Below, piece by piece: positions 42,699 to 51,058 of a DNA stretch of 64,000 bases. Made by a program: the position numbers and the translations under genes. Source of the stretch: Nitrososphaera sp. (lineage in GTDB: Archaea; Thermoproteota; Nitrososphaeria; Nitrososphaerales; Nitrososphaeraceae). The stretch lies in NCBI GenBank assembly GCA_029263715.1, contig JAJUFP010000005.1, positions 142,494-206,493 of the forward strand, in the 5' to 3' direction. Positions within the stretch are counted from its first letter, which is position 1. Each line of letters opens with the position of its first letter. Below the pieces are notes generated by a model that made no database searches, was not told where the DNA came from, and was given only the letters and a program-made list of their open reading frames with translations.

Positions 42699-42716
42699 CG
42701 TGAGTCTTTACTCACG
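42699..42716. repeat. Perfect hairpin CGTGAGT-CTTT-ACTCACG
   Basis: A 7-bp stem with a 4-nt loop, just downstream of the stop of the DUF4209 gene. It may serve as a terminator or boundary. A related palindrome with the same TCGTGAGTCT core lies upstream of the gene at 44592. Confidence 0.45.
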
Positions 42717-42762
42717 TTCCTTTGAAATCTGATTATTTCCTAACAACAATTCCAAGAATATG

Positions 42763-44466
42763 TTATCTTTTTTCAACAGACATTTTTGTTAAAATAATTA
42801 TTACATAGATTATCGAGATCGACGTGACATGGTTAAACTCTTCAAGTGGAAGAAGCCCATGAGCAACTTCATTCCTTAGATTAATACCCTCAACATCTGT
42901 AAATTTTATTTTTAGGTAACTTGTGAAATCGTTTCCAAGTGTTTTTATGACATCGTTGTTGTCAAGAATGCCGCCCATCTGACTATCCATTATTCTCATT
43001 TCTTTTCCCTCCACCTTTATCGTTGAGATACCACGGGAATTTAGAAGCAATCTTAGTGTATTTTCTACCTGTGGGATTAGAATATGAATCGATGCAACAT
43101 AATCTTGATTGAGATGGCGTTTTATTCCAGATCTCAAGAGCTCCAAAGAATCTTTATCGTGCAGTCCAAAGTCCGAGATGAATTTTGTGAAGTGTTCTTC
43201 GGATATTCTTTTTTGCTCTTCCAACTTTTTGACAGCAGTTGCAAACCAGTGTTCTGCAAGCTTAATCTGCTCGAGAGTTTGTCTTTTTATTTCAGAACGC
43301 AGTCTTGATTCATAATCATTGGTATGAGCAATTGGATTCTTTCTGTTATAATGAGTTGTTGGCCAAATATGTGAAATTGGATTATCTGCCATGATGTCTT
43401 TTGCCTCTTGCTCAATACGGGATTGGTTGGGTACCATCTCACATCTCGAGATTGATCGAACTAGCTCTATGCCGTTCTCCCCATCAAATTCTAGGGGAGG
43501 AAGCTTGATTGTTGTAGATACTGTCTCCCATTGTATTATCTTGGCAGATTCTCTTATTTTCTCTCCAAGTTCCTTGACTTTCTCCGACATCCCAAGTTTC
43601 TGGTAAACTTGTTGGGCTTCTTCATACCATTTGGTTGCGGCCAAGCCGTTATTCTCCTTAAATGCAGTGTTACCATCGGCTTCGTGTGATTCTGCAATCA
43701 CAAGTTGTATCTGTTTTCGCAGTTTCTGTTTTTCATCTGGTAAGAGGTCTGTGAGATTACATAGACCCAAAGACGCCTTTAACAGAGATCGCTGAAGATG
43801 ACTATTTTTATTATCAGAGAATCTTTTGGCTGCCCGATGGACTATGGTAAATAGCCTAGCAATAGTCTCTTTTTCAGATTTATTATTGAGAAGACAAAAC
43901 ACTTCAGTTGGTTCTATCAGCCATCTTTCATATTCAGTGTTTTCCAGATCAAAACATATGTGTAAAGCCGCCTTGCTTATGTCATCGTCATATTTCAAAT
44001 TATAGAGTTTGTTTATGTTAAAAGCGACAACTAAGAGATAAACACAACTCTGTATCTCCTTCTGTTTGAGATGTATATTTGAACACTCAAGAAGATTATT
44101 AATTGCATCAGGGAAATACTGTGGTTTTCTCGTTAAAAGAAAACAGATTAATGCATAACGCCATCTATTTTGATGACTTTTCGTTTCTTGAAGCCTTGAT
44201 GTAAAATAAGCTATTTCTTTATCATTTCGTGTTGGAAAATATTGTTGAACACATCTGTTGATTTCCTCTATTTTGACGCCCTCCGTACGCGGTAGTACCC
44301 AACGCAGAGCAAATACTAGATTGACTACTTTCAACTCCAATTCAATTTTTTCTTTCTTTTCTCCTGCTAACGGCAATAGCTTATTCAAAAGAGTCATCTT
44401 GGAAAAGTTGGGTTCGTCTATTTCGTTCTCATCAAACTCTTTCCAGAGCTTATCAAATTCCTCCAA
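42763..44466 (-). CDS. DUF4209-like protein with C-terminal HEPN-type motif
   Basis: 567 residues, TTG start; next in-frame ATG is 23 codons in. The N-terminal two thirds are helical (TPR-like pairs ATKWYEEAQQVYQKLGMSEK). A charged coil (EQIKLAEHWFATAVKKLEEQ) leads into the C-terminal domain HILIPQVENTLRLLLNSRGI and LRNEVAHGLLPLEEF. R531-N-x3-H536 is the HEPN ribonuclease arrangement, and the domain resembles DUF4209. Such proteins appear in bacterial defence islands; RNase activity here is inferred. AT-rich unlike its flanks, next to tRNA-Thr, so probably acquired. Confidence 0.7.
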   Translation of the reverse strand: MEEFDKLWKEFDENEIDEPNFSKMTLLNKLLPLAGEKKEKIELELKVVNLVFALRWVLPRTEGVKIEEINRCVQQYFPTRNDKEIAYFTSRLQETKSHQNRWRYALICFLLTRKPQYFPDAINNLLECSNIHLKQKEIQSCVYLLVVAFNINKLYNLKYDDDISKAALHICFDLENTEYERWLIEPTEVFCLLNNKSEKETIARLFTIVHRAAKRFSDNKNSHLQRSLLKASLGLCNLTDLLPDEKQKLRKQIQLVIAESHEADGNTAFKENNGLAATKWYEEAQQVYQKLGMSEKVKELGEKIRESAKIIQWETVSTTIKLPPLEFDGENGIELVRSISRCEMVPNQSRIEQEAKDIMADNPISHIWPTTHYNRKNPIAHTNDYESRLRSEIKRQTLEQIKLAEHWFATAVKKLEEQKRISEEHFTKFISDFGLHDKDSLELLRSGIKRHLNQDYVASIHILIPQVENTLRLLLNSRGISTIKVEGKEMRIMDSQMGGILDNNDVIKTLGNDFTSYLKIKFTDVEGINLRNEVAHGLLPLEEFNHVTSISIIYVIIILTKMSVEKR

Positions 44467-44591
44467 GCTTGCATGGTATAGCTAATTACACAAGAATTTA
44501 AATTCAGATCTTCGCTTAAAGTGTTCTACTATTTTCCTTCGTATTTACAATGTCTTGTTTATGCTTAAGATGAAAAGGACTGGAGTTAGAG

Positions 44592-44606
44592 TCGTGAGTC
44601 TCACGA
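44592..44606. repeat. Palindrome TCGTGAG-T-CTCACGA
   Basis: A 7-bp inverted repeat with a 1-nt centre, upstream of the DUF4209 gene. It shares the 10-mer TCGTGAGTCT with the hairpin at 42699 on the other side of the gene. A 10-mer match alone could be chance. Confidence 0.4.
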
Positions 44607-44614
44607 GTTTGAGA

Positions 44615-44992
44615 TTAGCTCAACAGGCCGCTTTTTTTCAGCAACGGGATGATCTTTTGAAGTATGATGGGTTCATGCTCTGATTCAACATCAAAAGACA
44701 CCATGAAAATGAAATTACCGTTTAGCGGGATGACTGCCCTTCTTATTTTTTCGTACAATGCAAAAGCGTAGATGGTTTTTCCCAGGTAGACTTCGAGGGT
44801 TCTTCTTGAGCCCATCCTGAGTATCGATTGCGCTGCAGACAGTTCCGACATTTCCTTCGTCAACAACGGGATCTGGCCTTTTCGGTATTCGCTTGCGACG
44901 ATGCTTCCCAGGTCGTTGACTAGTGCTGCAAACCTGATCGATCCGTCAAGTTCCAGGACTTCTTGGCAGAGTTGCTGGTCTATATCAGACAT
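44615..44992 (-). CDS. Small alpha/beta protein, roadblock-like fold possible
   Basis: 125 residues, no membrane segment. GSIRFAALVNDLGSIVASEY followed by helices and strands TLEVYLGKTIYAFALYEKIR and GNFIFMVSFDVESEHEPIIL recalls profilin/roadblock-type sensors (a strand near 'GSIVASEYRKG' then helix). I think similar proteins occur widely in thaumarchaea, possibly as DUF6659, but I am not sure of the name. Function unknown; such domains often regulate GTPases or bind partners. Confidence 0.6.
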   Translation of the reverse strand: MSDIDQQLCQEVLELDGSIRFAALVNDLGSIVASEYRKGQIPLLTKEMSELSAAQSILRMGSRRTLEVYLGKTIYAFALYEKIRRAVIPLNGNFIFMVSFDVESEHEPIILQKIIPLLKKSGLLS

Positions 44993-45191
44993 TCAGGGCA
45001 TTTGAGAACACACATAATAATATACATTCCAGACGGACAAGAGCCCCCGCCGATTTAGGGTCTCAGAGCAACCGTGTCTTTAGGGTGATTTGCAAGATTT
45101 CGTCGTGGTTCATCTGTAGCTTTGCCTTGCTGGCTTTCATGGCTACCGGCAAGAATTGAAGGGCTTATCTGTCAATTTTTGTGCAGTTGTG

Positions 45192-45440
45192 CTACTTTTT
45201 CTTTCCAAAATTGAAATAGCAAGAGTAGCAGTAATCCTTGCCGTATATCACGCCGGTGTTACCGCAACTTACGCAGTGCTTTTCATGTTCTACCGTTGAA
45301 TCAAGGGACTTGGCCTTTTGCAGGCACCGGCCGCAAATGGGCGCCTCAAGATTGTAGCTTGATAAAAAGCCCTCCCCGCACTGATTGCACCTTAAACTGT
45401 ACATCTTTCCCCTTGGTTTCCAACGTCTAAACATGCTCAT
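45192..45440 (-). CDS. Double zinc-ribbon protein
   Basis: 82 residues with four Cys pairs: RCNQCGEGF, ICGRCLQK, HCVSCGNTG and YCYSCYFNFGKKK, so two zinc sites per chain. Basic at both ends. Probably binds nucleic acid or a protein partner. I do not recognise the family. ATG starts at 45440 and 45434 are both possible. The 200 bp between it and the previous gene hold nothing convincing. Confidence 0.6.
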   Translation of the reverse strand: MSMFRRWKPRGKMYSLRCNQCGEGFLSSYNLEAPICGRCLQKAKSLDSTVEHEKHCVSCGNTGVIYGKDYCYSCYFNFGKKK

Positions 45441-45593
45441 ATGCTATGTAGATTCCGGCCCTTGCTTCGCAAAACCCGCTTAAAAATGAAATGTAACAAT
45501 GTTCCGTAGTAATCAACTCTAAATTTTTTACTGCAAAGCAGGCAAACTTGCCTTTAGATACAGGATATCCAAGGCCGGGCTTCAAGTATATTT

Positions 45594-46460
45594 TTAGCTG
45601 CAGTAAAGCCGGATCTTTATGCCGTCGTTGTCGTAAAAGAAGGCCGACCTTGCTTCTTGCTCATATGGTTGCTTGATGTTGTTCTGCAAGAGGTGTTCTA
45701 CCGTCCTGTCAAGCTCTTCTCTATCGGGTAGTTCTATGCCAAAATGGTTCAATCCTGCTTGATTGGGCGAAGCTGGAGGTATGTTTATTCCAAGCCATGT
45801 ATTGGTTGCAATGTGGTGATGATACCTGCCAGCGGCAAAGAAATACGCCCCCGGATACGTGGCCGTGTGGTTCAGCCCCAGAGTCTCGGAGTAAAACTTG
45901 CTTGCTTTTTCGATGTTGCTAACATGGAGGTGAACATGGCCTATAACCGTCTTGGCAGGCATTTCTTTCCAACCGGAAGCCCCCTTGAGCAAGTCTTCTG
46001 TGTTTAGCCTTTCTGTTGCCATTCTGACATGGTTGCCGTCCCAGTGCCATTCCGAGCTTGGCCTGTCCCGATAGATCTCGATGCCATTAAAGTCCGGATC
46101 CCGTATGTAGATGGACTCTGACACAAGATGGTCGGCCAGACCATCAAGGTATACCCGGTCACGGTTTTCCCTTAAATGCAAAAGCATGTCTGCCAGAAAC
46201 CTTCTTTCCGGAAGCAGAATTGCAAAGTGGTACAGCCCTGCTCTTTTTTGGAAACCCGGTTCGCTGGACTTTACCTGCAGCAATTCTAAAAGGCCGGAAG
46301 ATCCGTCTGCTGAAAGAAGCGCCTTCTCGCTAGACGGCCTGCCAATTATCCGAAACCCCAGAACAGTCTGGTAAAATTCCAAGGACCGCGAAATATCAGG
46401 TACATTTAGGCTGACGTACCCTATCTTGGTCGATGGATGGATCTTGAACTGCGTTTTCAC
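45594..46460 (-). CDS. VOC-family dioxygenase/glyoxalase-like protein (two VOC domains)
   Basis: 288 residues, GTG start. Two paired beta-alpha-beta-beta-beta units occur, IGYVSLNVPDISRSLEFYQT at about 13 and VIGHVHLHVSNIEKASKFYS at about 170, with metal-ligand regions LYHFAILLP and HFGIELPDREEL. HHHIATNTWLG and DNDGIKIRLYCS end the second domain. The arrangement is that of extradiol dioxygenases of the CatE type. Probably acts on aromatic or aldehyde compounds; substrate unknown. Overlaps the upstream nitroreductase by GTGA. Confidence 0.8.
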   Translation of the reverse strand: MKTQFKIHPSTKIGYVSLNVPDISRSLEFYQTVLGFRIIGRPSSEKALLSADGSSGLLELLQVKSSEPGFQKRAGLYHFAILLPERRFLADMLLHLRENRDRVYLDGLADHLVSESIYIRDPDFNGIEIYRDRPSSEWHWDGNHVRMATERLNTEDLLKGASGWKEMPAKTVIGHVHLHVSNIEKASKFYSETLGLNHTATYPGAYFFAAGRYHHHIATNTWLGINIPPASPNQAGLNHFGIELPDREELDRTVEHLLQNNIKQPYEQEARSAFFYDNDGIKIRLYCS

Positions 46461-47032
46461 TTTCTGAACCTGCCTTCCATTACAATTTCGTGTAGCGGCT
46501 TTCTGTTGCTTGGGAATTCCCTTTCCTGAAGCTGTGCAGGAAGCTTTTCCTTTGGCGCTCTTTTGCCAATGGCTATCATTGCCATGACATTGTAGGTGTC
46601 CGGCACGTCCAGTTCTTTTCTTGCCTTCTCGTAATCAAATCCTTGCATTGCGTGGGCGACCAGCCCCCTTGAAGTGGCTTCTAAAGCAAGATTTTCCCAT
46701 GCTGCCCCGGCATCGAATTGATGAGTTATAGAAGGCTTGTTGTTGTACTCAAAATTCTTGTGCGAGACTACAACCACCAGTGCAGCGGCGTCTTTGGTCC
46801 AGCTCTTGTTAAAGTCAGTCATCAGGTTGAAAAGCCTGTCCCAGTGCTCTGTACCTCTTGTTGCGTAAATGAACCGCCAAGGTTGGTTGTTAAAGGAAGA
46901 TGGGGCCCACCTTGCAGCCTCAAAGAGGCTCATCAATTCATCGTTGGTTAGTTCCTCCCCGGTCATGGCCCTTGGAGACCACCTATTCAAAATGATACTG
47001 TTTATTTCAAATGCAGGTGTTCTTCCTGTCAT
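46457..47032 (-). CDS. Nitroreductase-family FMN oxidoreductase
   Basis: 191 residues. NRWSPRAMTGEELTNDELMS and FEAARWAPSSFNNQPWRFIY are FMN-phosphate and ring contacts, and IAIGKRAPKEKLPAQLQER is the C-terminal signature. It should bind FMN as a homodimer and reduce nitro or quinone compounds with NAD(P)H. It is the first gene of a coupled pair with the VOC protein. Together they look like a detoxification pair; this is inference from context. Confidence 0.85.
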   Translation of the reverse strand: MTGRTPAFEINSIILNRWSPRAMTGEELTNDELMSLFEAARWAPSSFNNQPWRFIYATRGTEHWDRLFNLMTDFNKSWTKDAAALVVVVSHKNFEYNNKPSITHQFDAGAAWENLALEATSRGLVAHAMQGFDYEKARKELDVPDTYNVMAMIAIGKRAPKEKLPAQLQEREFPSNRKPLHEIVMEGRFRK

Positions 47033-47112
47033 TTTGACACCCGTTGCTCATTGTCCTTCATATGCAATACTATTCTTGTTAAGGTTAATAAAGATGGTAG
47101 TAATTTCTGACT

Positions 47113-47274
47113 ATGTCAGTAAAGAGTACCTTGCCAAGTAAGTCATGCCTTACTGTAGACGGCAAGGTCTGGCCAAACAACATGCACCAAATGTATTCAA
47201 AGTTAGGGAAAACACCTTTTGATTTTTTGCTGCAACAAGATTGCAATACAAGACAGTGTATTCCTCCAAACTAA
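47113..47274 (+). CDS. 53-residue protein with an HNH-like Cys motif
   Basis: Too short for the track. MSVKSTLPSKSCLTVDGKVW then PNNMHQMYSKLGKTPFDFLL and QQDCNTRQCIPPN, ending in a stop. The C-terminal CNTRQCIPPN resembles the second zinc/metal half of small HNH proteins (CxxxxCINPxHL) but stops just where the His would be. A TATA-like GTTAATAAAG lies about 28 nt before the ATG, so leaderless expression is plausible. Either a real small protein or a truncated HNH gene. Confidence 0.5.
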   Translation: MSVKSTLPSKSCLTVDGKVWPNNMHQMYSKLGKTPFDFLLQQDCNTRQCIPPN

Positions 47275-47304
47275 ATACGAAAAACGAGTAAAGCACTCAA
47301 GGGA

Positions 47305-47694
47305 ATGTCCAAAGCGATTTACTACGCAGCAGCTGGGACGGGCGGATTGGCTGGTATACTGCACCTTTTGATCGCACCCAACGTGATAGGCTTTAACCTA
47401 AATGCAGCAATTTTCTTCATCGTGGCTGGAATTGCTCAGTTGTTCTGGGTCATCCCGATGATCCGGCGCTGGGGAAAACCATGGTACTACGCCGGGATAG
47501 CAGGAACGGTCGTGCTCATCGCCCTTTGGGCGGCAACTAGGATGCCCAACCCAATTACAGAAAGGGCCCTGCCCATTGATGCCATGGGAATATCTGTAGA
47601 GCTGTTACAGGCGGCGTTCATCGGGCTAACTGGCGTGATACTTGCCGAAAGAAGGCCAAAAACTGACAGGATAAAGACAGCCGGTCTTGCCTAA
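47305..47694 (+). CDS. Small four-helix membrane protein
   Basis: 129 residues with about four hydrophobic segments: IYYAAAGTGGLAGILHLLIA, AAIFFIVAGIAQLFWVIPMI, WYYAGIAGTVVLIALWAATR and VELLQAAFIGLTGVILAERR. There are charged loops and no catalytic motif. It is not recognised. It could be a simple integral membrane protein of stress type. Its end overlaps the convergent DUF488 gene by 4 bp. Confidence 0.65.
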   Translation: MSKAIYYAAAGTGGLAGILHLLIAPNVIGFNLNAAIFFIVAGIAQLFWVIPMIRRWGKPWYYAGIAGTVVLIALWAATRMPNPITERALPIDAMGISVELLQAAFIGLTGVILAERRPKTDRIKTAGLA

Positions 47695-48035
47695 CCTACT
47701 TTTTTGTCGATGTATTCTTTTAGAGCTACGGCATTGTTGAACCTTTCATCCTTTGCACCGTAAAGCAGGTACACAGTTTCAGCGCGTTCTTTTTGGAGGA
47801 TCCTGTCTACCAGTTCATGCTTTTTGTCCAGTTCTTCCCAGTACCGCAGTTTGAATTCATCCCATTTTTCTGCTTCGTGTTTAAACCAGTTCCGCAGTTC
47901 GGCACTTGGAGCTATATCCTTTAACCACAGGTCCACCTTGTCTTTGCCTATTCCCCGCGGCCAAAGCCTGTCAACCAATACCTTGAAGCCGCTGTCATTG
48001 GCTTGCAGATTGTATATCCTCTTGACAACAATCAT
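47691..48035 (-). CDS. DUF488-family protein
   Basis: 114 residues. KVLVDRLWPRGIGKDKVDLW and ELRNWFKHEAEKWDEFKLRY followed by TVYLLYGAKDERFNNAVALK are the DUF488 signature (the Pro-Arg-Gly after Trp and the Trp-Phe-x-His cluster). Function is unknown in the family. It diverges from a small plus-strand ORF whose ATG overlaps its own start. Convergent with the membrane protein upstream by coordinates. Confidence 0.85.
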   Translation of the reverse strand: MIVVKRIYNLQANDSGFKVLVDRLWPRGIGKDKVDLWLKDIAPSAELRNWFKHEAEKWDEFKLRYWEELDKKHELVDRILQKERAETVYLLYGAKDERFNNAVALKEYIDKKVG

Positions 48036-48265
48036 GACTCCACATTTTCAATTTGCAACTGCTGGCTATTTAGAACCACTGATGCTACTTATGGCCATGA
48101 AATCGATGGTTCAAGAGATACTTTCTAATCTGCTAATAATGCAGGATCACTTCTGCAATTACTACTATCAATATGCAAAGGACATGAAAGCTGTCTGAAA
48201 ATAAAAAAAGTGGGGTGGTATATCCCCCGATCGCCAAGCCTTCCTCTTTCGGACCGATGTAATTG

Positions 48266-48520
48266 TCACTCTTGTAATCCGTTTGAGTTCTTTCTTTGGT
48301 TCAGAGCCATTTTTTCACCAATTTTGTTCAGCAGAACTATGGCAATTCCAGCCAGCAGATGGGCTACAAAAGCGCTAACCATGGCGTTGTCAAGATACAT
48401 GCCTACTACGATTCCTATTCCTATGGTCGATAGAACAGCAGCGAAGTAAATGAAACCAAAACCGCCGTTTGTTGCAGAAGGCTTTTGTGTTGATGGAGGT
48501 ATGTCCTGCCCCTTGGGCAT
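48266..48520 (-). CDS. Small two-helix membrane protein
   Basis: 84 residues from the ATG at 48520 (MPKGQDIPPSTQ). The track's GTG at 48541 is in the promoter: a TATATA box at 48542-48550 has its centre about 26 nt before 48520, which fits leaderless transcription. Two TM segments, GFIYFAAVLSTIGIGIVVGM and AFVAHLLAGIAIVLLNKIG, follow a Pro/Ser-rich N-terminus. Function unknown. Confidence 0.65.
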   Translation of the reverse strand: MPKGQDIPPSTQKPSATNGGFGFIYFAAVLSTIGIGIVVGMYLDNAMVSAFVAHLLAGIAIVLLNKIGEKMALNQRKNSNGLQE

Positions 48521-48541
48521 CGCAGGGTGATCCTCTATCAC

Positions 48542-48550
48542 ATATATAAT
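48542..48550 (-). promoter_or_regulatory. TATA box of the two-helix membrane protein
   Basis: Minus strand ATTATATAT. Its centre is 26 nt before the ATG at 48520 and it overlaps the track's upstream GTG, which decides the start. Confidence 0.55.
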
Positions 48551-48745
48551 ATGGGGAAGTTTTATTTAAGCAATCTTGTCCGTCGTTTTTCGTTCTATAT
48601 CTTGCCGATTTCCTAGTTAATAGCAGTCTTCATGCTTGGGATGCGGCCGAAAGCTAGACGGAATAATGTATGGCGAAGCTGTTTTGCATTCTGTTAATCA
48701 AATTCCCCGGCAAAAGATAAAGCCCCATTAGGTATTGACCATGCC

Positions 48746-50023
48746 GTGCAGGAGTACATTGCCCTGGCCGTATTTGCGCTAGTGTACATCCTGATCATAG
48801 GCAGGCGGCGCTTCAATGTTCCTATCTGGGCGGCCATGCTGATAGGCGCCGCGCTGATGGTGGGCCTGCAGGTAACCAGCATCGACGCGGCTTTTCAGTC
48901 TGTAAACCTGGATGTCATTGCGTTTCTGTTTGGCATGTTTAGCATCGTCTCATCCCTGGAAAGGGCCGGCGTGCTTCGGCGCGTTGCCGTCAGGATGCTG
49001 GGCTTTGCCAAGACACCAGCCCGGCTTCTCATGGTCTTTGTAGTGGGGATGGGCATCCTGGCAGCCTTTCTGGTCAACGATACCATAGCGCTGCTTGGAA
49101 TACCGCTTGTCATCTATGTGGCCAAGCGATCAGGGATGAGCCCAAACGTGCTTCTGATCGCCCTTGCGTTTGGCATCACGGTGGGGTCGGTCATGACGCC
49201 GATTGGAAACCCACAAAACCTGCTCATAGCCATCCAGAGCGGCATCCCGCTTCCGTTTACCACGTTTCTGCTGTACCTGACGGCGCCCACCATAGCCAAC
49301 CTGTTTTTGACCTACTTTATCCTCAAACGGTACTTTAGAAAAGAGATGGCAGTTGTTTACCCGGAGCAGCAGGTGCTGCTGGAGGAGGCCGATGGTGTAT
49401 CGGATCCAAGGCTGGCCAGGCTGTCGGTGGTAGTGCTGCTTGCAACAATAGCAGGATTCATCATCTCTGAAGTCCTGCACTTTTTGCACGTGCTGGACTT
49501 GAGCCTCAGTGTCGTGGCCATGCTTGGCGCCACTGCAATTTACGCAGCAAGCAGAGACCGCGTGCAGATAATGAGGAGTGTCGATTATTCCGTTCTGATA
49601 TTTTTTGGCGCGATGTTTATCGTGACCTCTTCGATGTGGTCGTCTGGCGCCATTTCCATAATAACCGGCTGGCTTCCAAGCCCCGACCCTGGCGACAGGA
49701 CGCAGAGCCTTGGAGTGATAGGCGCTGCAAGCCTCTCCTTAAGCCAGATACTGAGCAACGTTCCCTTCGTGGCGCTGTACAATTTCGTGATGGCCGACAG
49801 CGGCTTTACTGGCCAGCATGTAAGCCAGTGGATGATGCTTGCAGCTGCCAGCACCATAGCCGGCAACCTGACGGTGCTTGGGGCCGCAAGCAATGTGATA
49901 ATAATCGAGGCAGCCGAGGCCCGCGGCGTCAGGGCGTTTACGTTTGTTGAATTCTTCAAGGTAGGAAGTATTGTGACGGCTGCCAACATGGCAGTCTATT
50001 TCGCGTTCTTTCTTCTTATCTAG
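48746..50023 (+). CDS. SLC13/ArsB-type ion permease
   Basis: 425 residues, GTG start, about 11 hydrophobic segments. It resembles the ArsB/NhaD/SLC13 group: VNDTIALLGIPLVIYVAKRS (the NDT signature of helix 3) and VMTPIGNPQNLLIA are the family hallmarks, repeated as LSQILSNVPFVALYNF and AGNLTVLGAASNVIIIEAAE. Substrates range from citrate/sulphate to arsenite and Na+/H+ exchange; none can be chosen. No arsR or arsC is next to it. Converges on the ADH gene with 4 bp overlap. Confidence 0.88.
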   Translation: MQEYIALAVFALVYILIIGRRRFNVPIWAAMLIGAALMVGLQVTSIDAAFQSVNLDVIAFLFGMFSIVSSLERAGVLRRVAVRMLGFAKTPARLLMVFVVGMGILAAFLVNDTIALLGIPLVIYVAKRSGMSPNVLLIALAFGITVGSVMTPIGNPQNLLIAIQSGIPLPFTTFLLYLTAPTIANLFLTYFILKRYFRKEMAVVYPEQQVLLEEADGVSDPRLARLSVVVLLATIAGFIISEVLHFLHVLDLSLSVVAMLGATAIYAASRDRVQIMRSVDYSVLIFFGAMFIVTSSMWSSGAISIITGWLPSPDPGDRTQSLGVIGAASLSLSQILSNVPFVALYNFVMADSGFTGQHVSQWMMLAAASTIAGNLTVLGAASNVIIIEAAEARGVRAFTFVEFFKVGSIVTAANMAVYFAFFLLI

Positions 50024-51054
50024 GGCACCAGCACCGCGCGGGCTTCAACTTCAGACTTTTTCAGTCTTGCCAGCACTTCATTGGCCTCGGCAAGCTTGTG
50101 GGTTTCAACCACCACCTTAAGCGAGGATTCAGAAGCCAGCCGGACAAGGTCGGCCATGTCCTTTCTTGAGCCTATCACGCTTCCGCGGATGGTCTTTTCC
50201 TCGTAGAACAGGAACTCTGGCACGTTGCCAAAAACGCCGACTACTACCGTGCCGCCCTTTTTGACGGACTTGACCGCGGTATCGATGGCCTGCTCTGAGG
50301 GGGCAAAAACGATGGCGCTGTCCAGCAGCCCCTCCTCTTTTTTCAGGTTCTTTAGGAACTGGCCCTGCGATTCCTGGTACATGACGACATTGTCGGCCCC
50401 CATCTTTTTTGCCAGATCCAGATGGTTTTTGCTGCGCGACGTCGCAACAACTCTGGATCCGTATAGCTTGGCTATCTGGATGGCCAGGTGGCCGACGCCG
50501 CCTATCCCAAAGATGCCGACAGACCTGCCGGCGGCCGGCTCGCTTGCCTTGACTGCCTTGTACGCAGTTATGCCGGGGCAGAACAGGGGCGCGGCATGCT
50601 CAGAATCGATACTGTCGGGGACCGGCGTGACAAAATCCTCGCTGGCCAGTATGTATTCTGCGTAGCCGCCCTGTGCTGTCTCGCCGGTTATCTCCGCATG
50701 GTCGCATAGGTTTTCATGACCTTCATGGCAGTAATCGCACTTCATGCAAGAGCTGAAAAGCGGCTGGATGCCGACCCGGTCGCCTATCTTGACGTTTTTG
50801 ACCCGCTCGCCGGTCTTTTTTACCACGCCGACGATTTCATGCCCCGGTATTACAGGCAGCCGGGGCGGGATGCCATACTTTTTCCAGTCGCCTTCTATCA
50901 GGTGCAGGTTTGACCGGCAGACGCCGCAGGCCTCTATCTCCAGAAAAACGTCGTTTCCCTTCTTTACCTGCGGCATTGGAATCTGCTTTAGTTTGAGTGG
51001 CCTTGTTTCGATGGCAGCCAGCCGGTTTAGCACCATGGCATTCATATACGCCAT
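50020..51054 (-). CDS. Zinc-dependent alcohol dehydrogenase
   Basis: 344 residues. ACGVCRSNLH is the catalytic-zinc Cys/Ser region, PGHEIVGVV the His-Glu pair, and CMKCDYCHEGHENLCDH the four-Cys structural zinc. The Rossmann is GIFGIGGVGHLAIQIA. Oxidises an alcohol or reduces an aldehyde with NAD(P). Active-site residue after Cys is Asn instead of the more common Asp (CRSNLH), a small oddity. It starts 4 nt after the Nudix stop, so the two are an operon. Confidence 0.9.
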   Translation of the reverse strand: MAYMNAMVLNRLAAIETRPLKLKQIPMPQVKKGNDVFLEIEACGVCRSNLHLIEGDWKKYGIPPRLPVIPGHEIVGVVKKTGERVKNVKIGDRVGIQPLFSSCMKCDYCHEGHENLCDHAEITGETAQGGYAEYILASEDFVTPVPDSIDSEHAAPLFCPGITAYKAVKASEPAAGRSVGIFGIGGVGHLAIQIAKLYGSRVVATSRSKNHLDLAKKMGADNVVMYQESQGQFLKNLKKEEGLLDSAIVFAPSEQAIDTAVKSVKKGGTVVVGVFGNVPEFLFYEEKTIRGSVIGSRKDMADLVRLASESSLKVVVETHKLAEANEVLARLKKSEVEARAVLVP

Positions 51055-51058
51055 CTTT

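Noticed and set aside
45060-45140. 25-residue minus-strand ORF MKASKAKLQMNHDEILQITL...
   Set aside because: Looks helix-like but is too short and has no promoter or homologue I can name.
47824-48198. 124-residue plus-strand ORF, with possible inner start at 48034 (MTPHFQFATAGYLEPLMLLM)
   Set aside because: The longer form is antisense to DUF488. The 54-residue inner form is Met-rich and its ATG overlaps the DUF488 start; not enough support.
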